In this document: positions 1-10,499 of the stretch, piece by piece
How positions within the stretch are numbered: position 1 is the stretch's first letter
Layout: each line of letters opens with the position of its first letter
Assembly: GCF_932276165.1 (NCBI RefSeq)
Contig: NC_063987.1
Coordinates: forward strand, 8,246,001-8,310,000
DNA: 64,000 nucleotides
Direction of reading: 5' to 3'
DNA from: Plutella xylostella
Lineage: Eukaryota > Arthropoda > Insecta > Lepidoptera > Plutellidae
The notes under the pieces: model-generated
Seen by the model: only the letters and a program-made list of their open reading frames with translations
What the model was told of the DNA's origin: nothing
Databases searched by the model: none
Position numbers and translations under genes: made by a program

Positions 1-896
1 GCAGCCGCACCTATCCACATTTGTGTAAGTTTGAAAATACGTTATTTTAAAACAATTACGTAAATGACAATGGGCGTTTTGGGACCTATGTCCAATAAAG
101 ATGAGACACATCGTTGGATAGCTCTTTTCAAGTGAGCAAAAAAGTATTATGACGACAAATCCGTATAAGTTGTCCATTTTGAAATATATTCGTCGGAAGG
201 AAGTATTTTTCTATGGCATTGCACTCTCTCTCCTGATGACAGTTAGGGCGTAATACACGTATGACGTAAACACGTATTATTGAAATTGGAGAAATTACTT
301 TCAAGTGGTTTTATTTACTAAGATAATAAACAAATATAATATTATATGAAATATGATCATTTTGTTTTAAAAATTAAAAATGGATGTGAAAAACTAACAA
401 AAACATAAAAATTACAGAAATAAAATATAAAAACTTTCAAGGTACGATTATTCTAATTGGACAGTAAATCAAGACTAGCGCTTCCGTTATTCATATTCTG
501 CAAAAAAATACCTTTTCAACGATGTATCACTCATTTCTATTGGTGCTGGTCCCAGCTTCCATATATTGGTGCCCATCATCATTAAATTTAATGCTTATGA
601 TCAATTTTACAAGTTCTCACTTCACACGAACGTCCGATTACAAATTTGTTATTTTTCTACAGTATAAAAGTAGATAGAATTTGCCCTTTTTAAATCGTTT
701 TACCACTGCAAACTCCTCTGATGTGATTTAAAACGGAATTTTCTTGTTTTCAGTTTGTGGAGAGCCCTCGGTGGTGGCAGGGGCCGCCCTCGTCGGGTCG
801 GGGGCGCGGCGGGCGCCATGGCCGCGGGAGCGGCGGGGGTGGGCGCGGCGCTCGCGGTCGCGGGCGCAGTCGCGGCCGCGGCGGCGCCTTTGGTCG
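1..896 (+). pseudogene. Host Pro-rich/RG-rich gene, last two exons (copy 1, partial)
   Basis: Bases 1-24 match the end of the exon at 7371-7440 and are followed by a GTAAGT donor. The next acceptor (TTTTCAG) opens an exon at 754 that encodes a tryptophan pair (PRWWQG) and then a dense run of Arg-Gly dipeptides, like a GAR/RGG RNA-binding tail. The exon may stop at a possible donor near 897 (GTGGGT), or it may read on to a stop at 1047 through LINE-derived sequence. The identity of the gene is not recognised. It is marked pseudogene because its upstream exons are separated by integrated viral DNA; whether any copy is expressed cannot be told. Confidence 0.55.
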
Positions 897-945
897 GTGG
901 GTTTACTTAATTTTGATTATTTTGATTATAAATAAATATTATAAA

Positions 946-1258
946 TTAACCATAGGCATCCCGTATGCTTGTTTTATTGTTGAAGTAGACCATATACACC
1001 CAATGTTTCAATATGTTACCATCCGTTCTTCCTGCAATGACCTCTAGCATGCCGTTGGTGCTGGCTCGCACCCTGTGCATGAGCGACGCTACCTTTTTGC
1101 GCATAATTGCATGGAAGCCATCAGTATGTGCTTCCGCAAACATACTGGATGCACTGCAGTGGCGAGGCAGCCCCAACAATTCCTAAAGGCATTGTTATAT
1201 TGAACTCGCAGAGCGCTGAGAGCCTTTTGCGTATATTTGACCCACAGGCTGCCCAATT
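946..1258 (-). mobile_element. Non-LTR retrotransposon fragment (RT C-terminal part), copy 1
   Basis: On the minus strand the sequence encodes pieces typical of the end of lepidopteran LINE ORF2, such as 'SLWVxYTQKALSALRVQYNNAFR' split over two frames and 'FAEAHTDGFHAIMRK'. Frameshifts break it. The same fragment is at 8362-8786. It directly follows the RG-rich exon and supplies its 3' flank. Confidence 0.7.
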
Positions 1259-1263
1259 GACCA

Positions 1264-1870
1264 AGAAGCCAAGTTGATTGCAATGAGGGCAACATCCGCG
1301 AGTTTCTCATAGATCTAATGAGTCTTAACTCCAACTCCTGCCATCAGACTCCCTATCTTAGTTCCTCTGGATCAGCTTGGGTGCAATCTGAGGACCAGAC
1401 ATTATGGCTTATCGTCTCCATGAATGAATCCAGTCATGAGATCAAATCTCACCAGCTATCACTCTATCCCGATCGAGCCCTCGAGCAATGTTATAATCCC
1501 CGCTTCGGGCAGAAATTGTACAAAGTAAATTCAACCCTCTGGTTAAGCCTTGAAAGAAGAGGGATCCCACTAGAAATGATCGACCTCATCTTTGCTTCCG
1601 ACTGAAGGTCAAAACACCTTGTTCCACCTGACACCAAAAAGCCAAGAACTCTTTTCACGCCACTCCAGCGATGCACTAAATCATAAAGAGATCCAACCAA
1701 AAATGGAACGAAAACACCGATCAGTAAGATGCCAGACAACCAGAAGGGACATACAGACTAAGAAAAACTAATAATTAACACACACATACTACATTAACAT
1801 GGAAAGGAACGAGCGCATATCGATAGGGGATAATAGTAGATTTCACCCGCCATCAAAGCAAGAATTATGA
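1264..1870 (+). pseudogene. Endogenous virus: glycoprotein 3' part and start of next gene (cassette copy V1)
   Basis: Matches 4075-4678. It carries the last about 110 codons of the glycoprotein-like frame (ending 1605), the untranslated tail, an A-rich junction near 1760-1785 and a new ATG at 1799 that opens a 23-codon frame before a stop. The 5' break at about 1259 joins it to the LINE fragment. It belongs to the same integrated viral cassette as 2286-4678. Confidence 0.6.
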
Positions 1871-2285
1871 TTTTGAACCCATAATAATTTCGTAGCCACA
1901 CTGGGAGTGATTCTGTAGAAATACTGTACTTAAACATCTGTTTTACATGTCACAAGACGAACCGAATGAAAGTAATATAGACAAGTAGGATATAGGAGAC
2001 AGATAATAACAAAGACCACAGACCAAGGCTATCGAGGCAATGATTTTGTGAAGCTATTACCAATTTCGTAGCAACATTTAGAATAATTCTGTAGAAATAC
2101 TGTATTACCTTGTTCAACTTTAGTTTATGGCAATCTGTCGGTTTTGCCAACAATTTGTGCCCATACCTTGTTGCAAACCTACATTAGTGAACACATCTTC
2201 AGTCCTTTTCCGTTTCACCATTATTTGACCAATCAAAATGCATCTACACTGTACCCTGCCTGTCACTAATGAGTAAAAGGATACT
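1871..2285 (+). repeat. Non-coding spacer between viral cassettes
   Basis: This AT-rich stretch is repeated at 4679-5093. It contains two diverged direct repeats (around 1885-1930 and 2068-2110) sharing 'AATTTCGTAGC' and 'ATTCTGTAGAAATACTGTA'. No coding frame is convincing. It may be host flank trapped between tandem viral copies, or an eroded viral segment. Confidence 0.6.
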
Positions 2286-3137
2286 AAAAGCATATCCAAA
2301 TTATTATTTGTGGATGAACTTGATGGAATCGAAATTGAAGGAAAGCTCACTCGCATAGAAGAGAGGACATGGATATTGAAAATTGCAGTCAGTATGATAG
2401 GGGCTTTAACTCAAGGCCTAGATTTATCTTCTCATGTGGTCATGCAAATCGGGATGGAATTGGAGAAATTCATAGCTCCCAACTTAATTCACTTAGCCGC
2501 CACTTCGTTCGGAACAGGACCTAGAGTCAGGGTATCCGGGGAATACAAAGCATTTACTTGCTTTGGGGCTGCCCTGTTCATACCGAAGAACTACTGTAGA
2601 CAAATGTCAGAAAACTCAATATTGACAGGGATCAACAACACAAGAGCATTCCTTTCAGTTAAAGCCACCATTACCATCGCCAGGTTCCATTTAAATCTCC
2701 GAGATAAGGCACTCCTCCAGGGGTTTCACCAGATTTTGTGCATCAACCCCCAGATATGCAAAGAGCCTCCCTTGGTGATTCCAGGAGTTAGGGAGTCCAA
2801 CCCATCTACGATCTTCCGCTCATTATTGCTTAACCAACAAGGACAAGCCCCTGACACTCAAAAGAGCTCTAGAAACTTGTTAGGGATTTGGGGCAGAGTT
2901 CAAAGAAAGACTGATACCTTCCCGATCTAACAAGGAACTCGAGAAACAAGAACAATGCCCATGTCCAGGTTCATCAGTATCCACAGCCACAGAAACCCCT
3001 ACAATCAAGTCCGACTCATCTGTATCAACTTCCACCAGACGCTCACGGAATCCCTTCAAGCCTGGTCCGTCACATATAAGGAGACTGTCTTTATCCTCCG
3101 CATGGGGGAGGTTGAAGGTTATAATACCGATTTATAA
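2286..3137 (+). pseudogene. Endogenous virus: matrix-like protein gene, 5'-truncated and frameshifted
   Basis: The open frame enters from the junction at about 2286 without an ATG of its own and runs to 2930 (about 210 codons). A serine-rich continuation to about 3137 lies in another frame, so one frameshift near 2850-2910 separates the two parts. The frame lies directly upstream of a glycoprotein-like gene, the usual place of a matrix protein in negative-strand RNA viruses; this is a positional inference only, since no matrix family motif is recognised. The same lesion is present in the copy at 8787-9222, so it predates the duplication. An uninterrupted N-terminal part recurs at 6507-6812. 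Confidence 0.5.
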
Positions 3138-3178
3138 AAAACTTTAATAATCAACTATTGTCTCTCCAGCCAAGTCTT
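3131..3178 (+). promoter_or_regulatory. Viral gene-junction-like signal (matrix-like / glycoprotein-like)
   Basis: The sequence 'ATAAAAAACTTTAATAATCAAC' follows the upstream frame and precedes the next ATG by about 28 bases. A similar sequence, 'TAAGAAAAACTAATAATTAAC', sits after the glycoprotein-like gene at 4566-4586. The shared pattern (A-run, CT, AATAATYAAC) resembles gene-end/gene-start borders of mononegaviruses. Repeated at 9217-9264. Confidence 0.45.
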
Positions 3179-4413
3179 ATGAGACTGTTTTGGATCCTTT
3201 TCCTGCCCTTATTGGACAGCACTTGGGCAAGGGAACTGCCTGTTGATAACACGTCCACAAGCCATTGGAGCCTAGAACATCACAAAGACCCATCACTCTC
3301 CATCAGAAAACTTCCTGTCGACATCCCTGTAAGGCCTCCTCATCTCGCTCTGATTAGCTCTGAACTCTGCAAACTGCGGGACTCTCTAGGGATCTCACTA
3401 ATTTGTTGCCCTATTCTCAAAGTCAAAGTAGAAGAGGAAAAATTCAGGTATCTCAATCGAGCAGAGTCTTACGCGATCTGGAGCTCCCAACCCAGTGTCG
3501 TGGGAGAAGATTGCCAACTTTGGGGGAACATCTCAGCAACAGATGAAGCTCTGACAAACCTAACATTGTGCCAATTGCTACATTGTTATCCAACCAGAAG
3601 GCATTCCAAGCTTTGTCGAAGAGGATGCATCGATTGCGGATCTCCATGCAGACAGCAGTATTACTTATTCTTTTCCTTAGGATTGTAGTCCCTTCAACAC
3701 GACTAGTTCTAGGAAAGACTCATGTTGACATAATATTTTGGAAACGAATCTCTCGAGATGATTTGAAACCGTATCAAAAATGGGCGGTAGAAAAGAGATC
3801 AGGATACGCCTCCATCAACAGGAAGATGGAGTTAGAAGAAGGCCCCAAAACAACTCAGACAGCCTACCTAACAACCGCCCAATGTAATGTGGCTCTCACC
3901 ACCATCCTGAGATCACATATTTTCCCGCAAAAACCTGTTGTAATTCACAAAACAGTGGACCCCCTAGAGACCATGACCACCACAGAGATAACATTGACAC
4001 TGTCATCTCTTGAGTTTCATGAGAACACTGCAAGAACTCTCATAGTGCCAAAAGGTGTCTTATTAGTCAATGGAAGCCAAGTTGATTGCAATGAGGGCAA
4101 CATGCGCGAGTTTCTCATAGATCTAATGAGTCTTAACTCCAACTCCTGCCATCAGACTCCCTATCTTAGTTCCTCTGGATCAGCTTGGGTGCAATCTGAG
4201 GACCAGACAATATGGCTTATGGTCTCCATGAATGAATCCAGTCATGAGATCAAATCTCACCAGCTATCACTCTATCCCGATCGAGCCCTCGAGCAATGTT
4301 ATCATCCCCGCTTCGGGCAGAAATTGTACAAAGTGAATTCAACCCTCTGGTTAAGCCTTGAAAGAAGAGGGATCCCACTAGAAATGATCGACCTCATCTT
4401 TGCTTCCGACTGA
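3179..4413 (+). pseudogene. Endogenous virus: glycoprotein-like gene, frameshifted
   Basis: The ATG at 3179 starts a typical signal peptide (short N-terminus, hydrophobic run ending in Trp-Ala). The frame runs to 3688, and a second frame overlapping it continues to the stop at 4413, so one frameshift lies at about 3570-3690. Several N-glycosylation sequons (NTS, NIS, NLT, NGS, NES, NST) and numerous cysteines support a secreted or envelope glycoprotein. No clear C-terminal membrane anchor is seen in the sense frames. Its place between a matrix-like gene and a further gene fits the M-G-L order of mononegaviruses. It is not a functional gene here. The paralogue at 9265-10499 shares the frameshift and has an extra stop near 10035. 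Confidence 0.55.
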
Positions 4414-4565
4414 AGGTCAAAACACCTTGTTCCACCTGACACCAAAAAGCCAAGAACTCTTTTCACGCCACTCCAGCGATGCACTAAATCATAAAGAGAT
4501 CCAACCAAAAATGGAACGAAAACACCGATCAGTAAGATGCCAGACATCCAGAAGGGACATACAGA

Positions 4566-4678
4566 CTAAGAAAAACTAATAATTAACACACACATACTAC
4601 ATTAACATGGAAAGGAACGAGCGCATATCGATAGGGGATAATAGTAGATTTCACCCGCCATCAAAGCAAGAATTATGA
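4566..4678 (+). pseudogene. Endogenous virus: junction signal and truncated start of a third gene
   Basis: After an A-rich junction motif (4566-4586) an ATG at 4607 opens 23 codons ending at 4678. By gene order this could be the first residues of a polymerase (L) gene cut off at the integration border; there is too little sequence to prove it. Copies at 1799-1870 and 10693 (the latter cut after about seven codons) show the same start. Confidence 0.4.
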
Positions 4679-5092
4679 TTTTGAACCCATAATAATTTCG
4701 TAGCCACACTGGGAGTGATTCTGTAGAAATACTGTACTTAAACATCTGTTTTACATGTCACAAGACGAACCGAATGAAAGTAATATAGACAAGTAGGATA
4801 TAGGAGACAGATAATAACAAAGACCACAGACCAAGGCTATCGAGGCAATGATTTTGTGAAGCTATTACCAATTTCGTAGCAACATTTAGAATAATTCTGT
4901 AGAAATACTGTATTACCTTGTTCAACTTTAGTTTATGGCAATCTGTCGGTTTTGCCAACAATTTGTGCCCATACCTTGTTGCAAACCTACATTAGTGAAC
5001 ACATCTTCAGTCCTTTTCCGTTTCACCATTATTTGACCAATCAAAATGCATCTACACTGTACCCTGCCTGTCACTAATGAGTAAAAGGATAC
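4679..5092 (+). repeat. Spacer between viral cassettes, second copy
   Basis: Second copy of 1871-2285, with the same pair of diverged internal direct repeats. It is followed by a transposon insertion at 5097. Confidence 0.6.
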
Positions 5093-5096
5093 TAAA

Positions 5097-6502
5097 TTCA
5101 GGGTGTCCACTCAGAATCCTCCAAAAAATTCCCTGACTTTTCCCTGACTTTCCCTGACCATTTCAGAAATTTTCCCTGACCAGAGATCAAAATAAACAAA
5201 AGCTTGATTTGAAAGTTTTCCGTTAATTTGCGACACCTATGTAAAAAAACTTCGACTGCGTAAAATATTTGGCTGTAAAAAGTGTATATTAAGCCGAAAG
5301 AGACGAGAGTGACTCAGGAAGATCATTTTGAACAACATGAAATTCTTAAAAAAATGATTTTCCACACATACTTTGCTAGACAGGTGAAGTTATAATACGA
5401 AAAAAAAACCACGAATTTCAAAAACACGTAGAACAAAAGTTGTTTCGAGTGATCCCCTCAGTCACCTTTTTCCGGCTATGCACATCTACCACTATTGCAA
5501 CATTATGTATAGAAAGCAATGATAAATAAGTACCTACTGAATTTTTTTGTACAACAAAGTTTGAATAATTTTATATTAGCATAACGTGTAATTCTTTTTT
5601 GTATTAGCAAAATTGAGAAATAGGTATACATTTTTTTTGTTTTCAAAATGACATTTTACTTTAGAAAAAAGTCATTTAAAGGTGGGAAACCCAAGCGGGA
5701 TCCACTGGTTATTATTGCAATTATTGCAAAAGACTTTAGTAAGACTTAGTTAATTTTATTTAAGCACACTTATTGATGGTAGGATTAGTACAGAGTGCTT
5801 TGAAGAAATATGCCTCCTCATATATTTTTTTTCATGAGAGTTTGGAAGCAGGTAGATAAAATAAACTTTTTAATTTGTGTATAAAACTTGTACTAGCACC
5901 AAAACCGAAATAACTCGAGTTCGTAAAGCGTGTTAAGCTTTGTAAATACCGCAATTAATTTAAAAAAAAAAAAAACCAAAATCAAATATTTTCGTATCGT
6001 CGCGACGCTTTCAAAAAAAACATTAGGTGCGGCGTGGAGGAAACGCTTCTGCATGTGCTCCCGCTGCCGTAGCAAATTATGAGAATTGATGAGTGAAATG
6101 AGCACCGATACAGCGCGTCTGCACCAACACGTTATGTGGGGACGTATTTTAGATCACGAACTCTTAAAACAAAAGTTGTTCAGAATGGCAAGCTGAGTCA
6201 CACTCTTTTGTAAGAAATTTCATTAAGGGAACATCATTTTACTATTGAACAAACTATGTGAGTCTGGAATCTGGCTTACGAGATTTTATTTTATGACTTA
6301 AGTATTTTACGTTTAAAAAAGAAAAAGAAAAATAATAATTAGTAAAGGAAAGAACTACAATTTTACAAAAATATATGCTTTACTAGTAATTTTTCCCTGA
6401 CTTTCCAGGTGGCCCATCAATTTCCCTGACTTTCCATGACCACCTTGAGCTTCCCTGACTTTTCCCTGACTATCCCTGACTTTCCAGAAAGTAGACACCC
6501 TG
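5097..6502. mobile_element. Non-autonomous DNA transposon, 1,406 bp, TSD TAAA
   Basis: The ends are inverted (CAGGGTGTCCAC... and ...GTAGACACCCTG) and next to them lie many subterminal copies of TTCCCTGACTTT in both orientations. The empty site is visible in the sister copy at 2282-2290, where TAAA occurs once; here TAAA flanks both sides (5093-5096 and 6503-6506). No transposase frame is present. The end sequence and 4-bp target site fit a Chapaev/CMC-type element, but that assignment is from memory of such families and is tentative. Confidence 0.75.
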
Positions 6503-6506
6503 TAAA

Positions 6507-6812
6507 AGCATATCCAAATTATTATTTGTGGATGAACTTGATGGAATCGAAATTGAAGGAAAGCTCACTCGCATAGAAGAGAGGACCTGGATATTGAAAA
6601 TTGCAGTCAGTATGATAGGGGCTTTAACTCAAGGCCTAGATTTATCTTCTCATGTGGTCATGCAAATCGGGATGGAATTGGAGAAATTCATAGCTCCCAA
6701 CTTAATTCACTTAGGCGCCACTTCGTTCGGAACAGGACCTAGAGTCAGGGTATCCGGGGAATACAAAGCATTTACTTGCTTTGGGGCTGCCCTGTTCATA
6801 CCGAAGAACTAC
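6507..6812 (+). pseudogene. Endogenous virus: matrix-like gene, N-terminal part (cassette copy V3)
   Basis: Matches 2289-2597 almost exactly and is open throughout. It breaks off at about 6812, where the Pro-rich host exon begins. The remaining part of the gene reappears, after the host exons and LINE, at 8787. The roughly 100 bases between these parts are absent, so the two halves do not abut exactly. Confidence 0.6.
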
Positions 6813-6821
6813 TGGTACTGA

Positions 6822-8312
6822 TCGGTGGTGCCGCCGCCGGTGATGCCGCCACCGGTGATGCCGCCGCCGGTGGTGCCACCGCCGCCGGGTAGGGAGAGAG
6901 CAACGGCGCCGCCGGTGGTGCCGCCGCCGCCCCCGCCCCAACCGCACAGGTAGCTAACTAACTAGACATTGTGAAACAGGGCCTAAATGTGACTACCAGT
7001 CATCGGTAGATAATAAAGTTTTATACTGGCAGTGGCAAGACAAGTATAGTGGATATAATTATGTCAAATGAATCCGTATCATAATTAATTATAATCATAT
7101 TTTTTTTATTAAATTTCAGATACCGGTATGTTTCGGTGCCCGCACCGGCGCCGTACCCGGCCTGGCCTCTGCCACCATTTGCGGTGCCGCTGCCGGCGCC
7201 GTATGCGCCGTGGCCGACGGAGGTGGCGCCGCCGTTCGCGGCTAGGTATGTACTGTACTAACTTTAACCGCGGAGCGGAGGCACGCTCTTTAAAGACACC
7301 GAGATCCCGATTAGCACTAGTATTATTTATTACGGAGAATTATAAATAAATAAATAAAACGAAATTTCAGCTACCCGGGTCCGCCTGCGCCGCAGCCGGT
7401 AAATCCGCCGCAGCCGGCAGCCGCACCTATCCACATTTGTGTAAGTTTGAAAATACGTTATTTTAAAACAATTACGTAAATGACAATGGGCGTTTTGGGA
7501 CCTATGTCCAATAAAGATGAGACACATCGTTGGATAGCTCTTTTCAAGTGAGCAAAAAAGTATTATGACGACAAATCCGTATAAGTTGTCCATTTTGAAA
7601 TATATTCGTCGGAAGGAAGTATTTTTCTATGGCATTGCACTCTCTCTCCTGATGACAGTTAGGGCGTAATACACGTATGACGTAAACACGTATTATTGAA
7701 ATTGGAGAAATTACTTTCAAGTGGTTTTATTTACTAAGATAATAAACAAATATAATATTATATGAAATATGATCATTTTGTTTTAAAAATTAAAAATGGA
7801 TGTGAAAAACTAACAAAAACATAAAAATTACAGAAATAAAATATAAAAACTTTCAAGGTACGATTATTCTAATTGGACAGTAAATCAAGACTAGCGCTTC
7901 CGTTATTCATATTCTGCAAAAAAATACCTTTTCAACGATGTATCACTCATTTCTATTGGTGCTGGTCCCAGCTTCCATATATTGGTGCCCATCATCATTA
8001 AATTTAATGCTTATGATCAATTTTACAAGTTCTCACTTCACACGAACGTCCGATTACAAATTTGTTATTTTTCTACAGTATAAAAGTAGATAGAATTTGC
8101 CCTTTTTAAATCGTTTTACCACTGCAAACTCCTCTGATGTGATTTAAAACGGAATTTTCTTGTTTTCAGTTTGTGGAGAGCCCTCGGTGGTGGCAGGGGC
8201 CGCCCTCGTCGGGTCGGGGGCGCGGCGGGCGCCATGGCCGCGGGAGCGGCGGGGGTGGGCGCGGCGCTCGCGGTCGCGGGCGCAGTCGCGGCCGCGGCGG
8301 CGCCTTTGGTCG
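6822..8312 (+). CDS. Host Pro-rich/RG-rich protein, four phase-matched exons (copy 2)
   Basis: Four exons join with consistent phases: 6822-6949 (ends phase 2, donor GTAGCT), 7120-7245 (acceptor TTTCAG, donor GTATGT, phase 2), 7371-7440 (donor GTAAGT, phase 0) and from 8170. They encode repeats of the VPPPVMPPP type, then a Pro/Ala/Tyr-rich stretch, a Pro/Gln stretch, and a C-terminal Arg-Gly-rich tail. Phase matching over three introns in GC-rich sequence is hard to explain by chance, so this is a real spliced gene or its recent remnant. The first exon begins right after an in-frame stop at the border with the viral insertion (about 6813), so the N-terminus is missing here. The 3' end is unclear: a donor near 8313 or a read-through to 8463. 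An RGG tail suggests RNA binding, but no family is recognised. Confidence 0.6.
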
Positions 8313-8674
8313 GTGGGTTTACTTAATTTTGATTATTTTGATTATAAATAAATATTATAAATTAACCATAGGCATCCCGTATGCTTGTTTTATTGTTGAA
8401 GTAGACCATATACACCCAATGTTTCAATATGTCACCATCCGTTCTTCCTGCAATGACCTCTAGCATGCCGTTGGTGCTGGCTCGCACCCTGTGCATGAGC
8501 GACGCTACCTTTTTGCGCATAATTGCATGGAAGCCATCAGTATGTGCTTCCGCAAACATACTGGATGCAATGCAGTGGCGAGGCAGCCCCAACAAATCCT
8601 AAAGGCATTGTTATATTGAACTCGCAAAGCGCTGAGAGCCTTTTGCGTATATATGACCCACAGGCTGCCCAATT
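7417..8674. repeat. Tandem segmental duplication, copy 2
   Basis: Second copy of bases 1-1258. Here the LINE fragment continues to about 8786 before meeting viral sequence, whereas in copy 1 it stops at about 1258 and meets a different part of the same viral cassette. Copy 1 therefore looks like a deletion derivative of the copy 2 arrangement, with a few filler bases at the junction. Confidence 0.93.
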
Positions 8675-8786
8675 GACAATAAGATTTGAATAGTGTAATT
8701 TTTACTTTACGTGAGCAGCGAGCAAACCTGCGGGCCAACATATTCGCGCGGGCTGCCACCGCCCTGCGCTCCCGTTCAATATCTCC
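8362..8786 (-). mobile_element. Non-LTR retrotransposon fragment (RT C-terminal part), copy 2
   Basis: Longer copy of the fragment at 946-1258. It keeps a further upstream stretch (minus-strand motif 'ARRFARCSRKVKITLFKSYCQ' in part) before the junction with viral sequence at about 8786. Frameshifted; no complete frame remains. Confidence 0.7.
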
Positions 8787-9222
8787 GAGATAAGGCACTC
8801 CTCCAGGGGTTTCACCAGATTTTGTGCATCAACCCCCAGATATGCAAAGAGCCTCCCTTGGTGATTCCAGGAGTTAGGGAGTCCAACCCATCTACGATCT
8901 TCCGCTCATTATTGCTTAACCAACAAGGACAAGCCCCTGACACTCAAAAGAGCTCTAGAAACTTGTTAGGGATTTGGGGCAGAGTTCAAAGAAAGACTGA
9001 TACCTTCCCGATCTAACAAGGAACTCGAGAAACAAGAACAATGCCCATGTCCAGGGTCATCAGTATCCACAGCCACAGAAACCCCTACAATCAAGTCCGA
9101 CTCATCTGTATCAACTTCCACCAGACGCTCACGGAATCCCTTCAAGCCTGGTCCGTCACATATAAGGAGACTGTCTTTATCCTCCGCATGGGGGAGGTTG
9201 AAGGTTATAATACCGATTTATA
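8787..9222 (+). pseudogene. Endogenous virus: matrix-like gene, C-terminal part (cassette copy V4)
   Basis: Matches 2697-3137 (offset about 6,086) and starts abruptly at the LINE border. It has the same frame break as the V2 copy. It is followed by the same junction signal and the glycoprotein-like gene. Confidence 0.55.
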
Positions 9223-9264
9223 AAAAACTTTAATAATCAACTATTGTCTCTCCAGCCAAGTCTT

Positions 9265-10499
9265 ATGAGACTGTTTTGGATCCTTTTCCTGCCCTTATTG
9301 GACAGCACTTGGGCAAGGGAACTGCCTGTTGATAACACGTCCACAAGCCATTGGAGCCTAGAACATCACAAAGACCCATCACTCTCCATCAGAAAACTTC
9401 CTGTCGACATCCCTGGAAGGCCTCCTCATCTCGCTCTGATTAGCTCCGAACTCTGCAAACTGCGGGACTCTCTAGGGATCTCACTAATTTGTTGCCCTAT
9501 TCTCAAAGTCAAAGTAGAAGAGGAAAAATTCAGGTATCTCAATCGAGCAGAGTCTTACGCGATCTGGAGCTCCCAACCCAGTGTCGTGGGAGAAGATTGC
9601 CAACTTTGGGGGAACATCTCAGCAACAGATGAAGCTCTGACAAACCTAACATTGTGCCAATTCCTACATTGTTATCCAACCAGAAGGCTTTCCAAGCTTT
9701 GTCGAAGAGGATGCATCGATTGCGGATCTCCATGCAGACAGCAGTATTACTTATTCTTTCCCTTAGGATGGTAGTCCCTTCAACACGACTAGTTCTAGGA
9801 AAGACTCATGTTGACACAATATTTTGGAAACGAATCTCTCGAGATGATTTGAAACCGTATCAAAAATGGGCGGTAGAAAAGAGATCAGGATACGCCTCCA
9901 TCAACAGGAAGATGGAGTTAGAAGAAGGCCCCAAAACAACTCAGACAGCCTACCTAACAACCGCCCAATGTAATGTGGCTCTCACCACCATCCTGAGATC
10001 ACATATTTTCCCGCAAAAACCTGTTGTAATTCACTAAACAGTGGACCCTCTAGAGACCATGACCACCACAGAGATAACATTGACACTGTCATCTCTTGAG
10101 TTTCATGAGAACACTGCAAGAACTCTCATAGTGCCAAAAGGTGTCTTATTAGTCAATGGAAGCCAAGTTGATTGCAATGAGGGCAACATGCGCGAGTTTC
10201 TCATAGATCTAATGAGTCTTAACTCCAACTCCTGCCATCACACTCCCTATCTTAGTTCCTCTGGATCAGCTTGGGTGCAATCTGAGGACCAGACATTATG
10301 GCTTACGGTCTCCATGAATGAATCCAGTCATGAGATCAAATCTCACCAGCTATCACTCTATCCCGATCGAGCCCTCGAGCAATGTTATCATCCCCGCTTC
10401 GGGCAGAAATTGTACAAAGTGAATTCAACCCTCTGGTTAAGCCTTGAAAGAAGAGGGATCCCACTAGAAATGATCGACCTCATCTTTGCTTCCGACTGA
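9265..10499 (+). pseudogene. Endogenous virus: glycoprotein-like gene, second full-length copy
   Basis: Near-identical to 3179-4413. It keeps the signal peptide, the sequons and the shared frameshift. It also has a private nonsense change at about 10035 (CAA/AAA context changed to TAA), so the two copies have drifted since duplication. Confidence 0.55.

Larger units (their letters stand above)
1..1258. repeat. Tandem segmental duplication, copy 1 (period 7,416 bp)
   Basis: This block is repeated almost base for base at 7417-8674; matching points (754/8170, 946/8362) all give the same offset of 7,416. It holds the last 24 bases of a host exon, an intron, the RG-rich last exon and a minus-strand LINE fragment. 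Only scattered single-base differences are visible, for example a T/C change near 1017. The window opens inside an exon, so another copy of the upstream exons probably lies to the left. Confidence 0.93.

Noticed and set aside
4302..4547. Minus-strand hydrophobic frame opposite the glycoprotein tail, present in all three copies
   Set aside because: Its repetition is explained by duplication of the viral cassette; it is antisense to a recognisable frame and has no supporting motif.
6711..6947. Minus-strand Arg/His-rich frame opposite the Pro-rich exon
   Set aside because: Shadow of Pro codons read backwards; the plus-strand exons have matching splice phases.
1..8674. Treating the 7.4-kb duplication purely as an assembly artefact
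   Set aside because: The two copies differ structurally (the deletion in copy 1, transposon insertion, private stop near 10035), which a simple duplicated haplotype would not easily give; it still deserves a long-read check.
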